NCBI RefSeq assembly: GCF_028769735.1
Contig: NC_088173.1
Location: forward strand, 13,103,038-13,167,037
DNA length: 64,000 nucleotides
Direction: 5' to 3'
Origin: Zonotrichia leucophrys gambelii
Lineage: Eukaryota; Chordata; Aves; Passeriformes; Passerellidae
Shown here one piece after another: positions 61,728 to 64,000 of this stretch. How positions within the stretch are numbered: the first letter of the stretch is position 1; the number at the start of each line of letters is the position of its first letter. Made by a program: the position numbers and the translations under genes. The notes beneath the pieces are model-generated. The model saw only the letters and a list, made by a program, of their open reading frames with translations, had not been told where the DNA came from and ran no database searches.

Positions 61728-61851
61728 GAGATGAGCACAGTTGGTGAGAGAACACCAAGGTTGTGGGTTCAATGCCCATATGGGCCATTCATTTAGGAGA
61801 GGGAGTCAGTGATTCTTCTGGGTCTCTTCTAACTCAGAATATTCTGTAAAC
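61728..61851 (+). mobile_element. tRNA-Ile/CR1 composite SINE (TguSINE1-like)
   Basis: The 5' part resembles the 3' half of an isoleucine tRNA gene: gagcacagttggt (A-box region), aacaccaaggttgtgggttcaatgccc and atgggcca. The last two correspond to the T-arm and acceptor end. GGTTCAATGCC at 61766-61776 is a near-consensus pol III B box. The 3' part, gattcttctgggtctcttctaactcagaatattctgtaa, resembles a CR1 3' end, which would let CR1 reverse transcriptase mobilise it. This tRNA-head/CR1-tail design is known for TguSINE1 of songbirds. A deletion in the anticodon region and several mismatches indicate an old, inactive copy. It is not a functional tRNA. Confidence 0.85.
61766..61776 (+). promoter_or_regulatory. 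RNA polymerase III B box of the SINE
   Basis: GGTTCAATGCC differs from the GGTTCGANTCC consensus at two positions. It lies inside the tRNA-derived head of the SINE. The matching A box is degraded, so transcription is doubtful. Confidence 0.6.
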
Positions 61852-64000
61852 TTCTCTTGGTGTAATGAAGATGTCCTCAGAACTAAACCTGGTCAAATAA
61901 GGTAATTGCTAAAAAAAATGGGCAATTGTTTGGTGGCTGTTGAAGAAAAGGTATTTCCATAAAGTGTTCTGTCACAGGATGGAAACGTTTTTATTAAGTT
62001 TTATACAAATATTATTCTACTTGGAAAACTCTACCTGAGATAACAGCAGATGTATACTTTGTAACTTAGCAGTGATGCCACTCAAAACAGGGTTTGTGAG
62101 TTTCTCTAGGAAACAAAATAAGAAGATTCAGGAGCTGCATGAGTTCTGGTAATAAGGGCAGATATTTGTGTTTGGGGATAGCATTTGGGTAATACAAACC
62201 TGCAGTTACTCTGAAGCTTGCCACCTCCTCCAAGCCTAGGCAAATATTTCACAGCTCCTGGTGTCAAACTCAGGATTTGCTTTTACAGCCGAAAAGCATA
62301 TATGTGTGCAGAAACAGGAATTTATTGTTAGTCTGTCAATTTTATGAATTCAGTCAAAACAGACCACTACTGTTACTGGTTAACTGGCCTGTTTCTTTTA
62401 CTGGTAATGGCAAGAATTCCATTTACTGGGCTATTCTGGACTTGGCAACAGAAGCATAGAAGTTTGAAGTTTCCTGTAGCCTGTCTACCATCTTTGATTT
62501 TGGGATGAAAGTGATGCCTCAAATCTTAGCGTTTTTTGTGTGCATCTGGAATCTCCTCCTATTGGGATTGTTGGCTGCCCAGTGCTGTCTACAGCCAGAT
62601 TTACCTTCTGTTTTACGTTTACCAGAGTGAGTTTAATAAAAGTGTTTTCTGTGTCAATTATGTTGGGTAGCAGTTTTCTCATTTCTTCTAGTGAACACTT
62701 GGTTATGAGGCCTCCGATTCTCTAGTCAATGGTTTTGGAAACAGTTTATTTCTAATTCAGATTTCAGTTGAAATTTACTATCTTTGTAGCAGAGTTGCAA
62801 TTGCTGTGATCAGAGAGATGATCTCTGGGACAATAATTCAGAAAGAAGTTTAGCTACAGAATTATATACTTACTATATGGCATCCTATAATTAGATTTAA
62901 TTGTATCGACCTTTAAAGAGAATGTGAGTAATCTGCACTTTTAACCAAGGAGAAAAAACATCACAAAATAGTGTCAGAAGAGTACTTGGGTACTTTTAAT
63001 AGAATTATATACAGGTGGATAACATTGAGCCAGTTATTATGGTGAAAGTGCCCTTTAGTAGATAATAGTAACAAGTATTTTACTTGTTACTATTAACTGT
63101 CAAAAGAATATAAATTAAATACTGGAATTGCACAGTCAAATAAATACTATATGCCTTGTTTAAAATTAAGAGGAAATAGTATTTTCCATGTTTGTGAACA
63201 TACCTTTCTGCCTTCTTTGTGGGAAGTGTATGGAATAAAGTGTCTGACATTGCAGCTCTAGCACCAGAAAAATGTGATTAACTAAGACCTCTGTACAACC
63301 AAAAGCAGATATGTCATTTTTTTCTGCAAGAATGTCTTGTCCATTAGAAATATGGACTTAATATCATGACTCCCTGACAGCTGCTGTTTAAAAACTCCAC
63401 TCTGCAGACAGCAGCTGAGCCACTCACTCTGTAGCCTGGATAGGAATAAGCATGTCTGATGAGCATCTGAGAATGATAGCTGGAAGGCAACACTCATGAC
63501 AGCTGGGGCAGTTAATGCAGACACTCGTGCCTAGTGTTGTGCAAAGCCCAGCACTTGAGATCCTGGTGGGTAGATGGGGAGCATGGCAGGGTGCAGATGA
63601 CGCAGGATGCATTTTCAAATATGGCCCATAATTATCCGCACCATTTCATGTGTGTGATACTAATTGCATGCATAATTCTGGCATGCTGGTCCTCATGTTT
63701 ACCCAACTATGGAATTTACATGTGACTTTTCTTTGTGCGTATGCAAATTTTTTCACTTATTTTCACATGCAGTCATCTGAAAAGATGAGGACACACTGCT
63801 GTATTGCACCAGGCTGTACTCATCTGTGGGCTGAGTCAAGGCTGTCCCAAAATGATACCCAGCACTTCTAGTCTGGAAAGAATATGTGTCTTGGTTACGA
63901 AAGAAATTATTGGGCAAAATATTTAGTGCGATCAAATCACACTAAATTGTGTTTTCTCAGCCCTTCTGTATTCCAGAAAGAGTATGTCAGATGCTGCATT
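61852..64000. other. Non-coding unique sequence to window end
   Basis: No gene or recognisable repeat apart from the perfect 15-bp-arm hairpin at 63063-63095. Open frames are under 85 codons and without motifs. Confidence 0.65.
63063..63095. repeat. Perfect hairpin, 15-bp arms, 3-nt loop
   Basis: TAATAGTAACAAGTA (63063-63077), loop TTT, then TACTTGTTACTATTA (63081-63095), an exact reverse complement with no mismatch. It is the longest perfect short hairpin that I found in the window. The loop is too short for a canonical microRNA precursor, and there is no adjacent transposon end that I can recognise. Confidence 0.92.

Noticed and set aside
61728..61800. Possible functional tRNA-Ile gene
   Set aside because: The anticodon arm is deleted and the acceptor and D arms do not pair. 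The CR1-like tail shows that it is a SINE.

Overview
This 64 kb window is ordinary vertebrate nuclear DNA with no protein-coding gene I can support. It is AT-rich and CpG-poor, with no bacterial-type gene organisation. The longest open frames (about 100-200 codons) lie in low-complexity, LTR or CpG-island sequence. The repeats point to a bird, and probably a songbird (Passeriformes). They are 3'-truncated CR1 LINE fragments, an LTR with the TGTCATGGTTT...AAACCATGACA ends common in avian ERVL-type elements, and a SINE built from a tRNA-Ile-like head and a CR1-like tail, as in the passerine TguSINE1 family. The low repeat density also fits an avian genome. The species assignment is inference.

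Layout: 1-13.8 kb is unique non-coding sequence with two or three CR1 fragments. A complete solo LTR lies at 13815-15161, with 13-bp inverted ends, a 5-bp AGTTT target duplication and a run of 25 G. Positions 15.2-26.4 kb are unique sequence with CR1 fragments near 18.9 kb and 21.2 kb, a TG/TA tract and AT-rich homeodomain/octamer-like sequence. The only gene-scale signal is a CpG island at about 26400-27170, with a CCAAT box, GC boxes, two CCATTTTG (YY1-type) motifs and several plus-strand splice donors, best at 26720 and 27103. This is most simply the promoter and non-coding first exon of a plus-strand gene or lncRNA whose other exons lie mostly beyond the window.

From 27.2 to 64 kb the sequence resembles a long first intron or intergenic DNA, with sparse CR1 fragments at 48.5 and 56.5 kb. 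Near the right end are two closely spaced elements. One is a heavily decayed PIF/Harbinger-like DNA transposase relic (about 60890-61580), recognised here from collinear short motifs in shifting frames. The other is the SINE (about 61728-61851). The Harbinger-like relic is the most unexpected item. The rest of interest is structural: short near-perfect hairpins and palindromes, the G25 tract, and a few splice-bounded candidate exons that I rate as weak.
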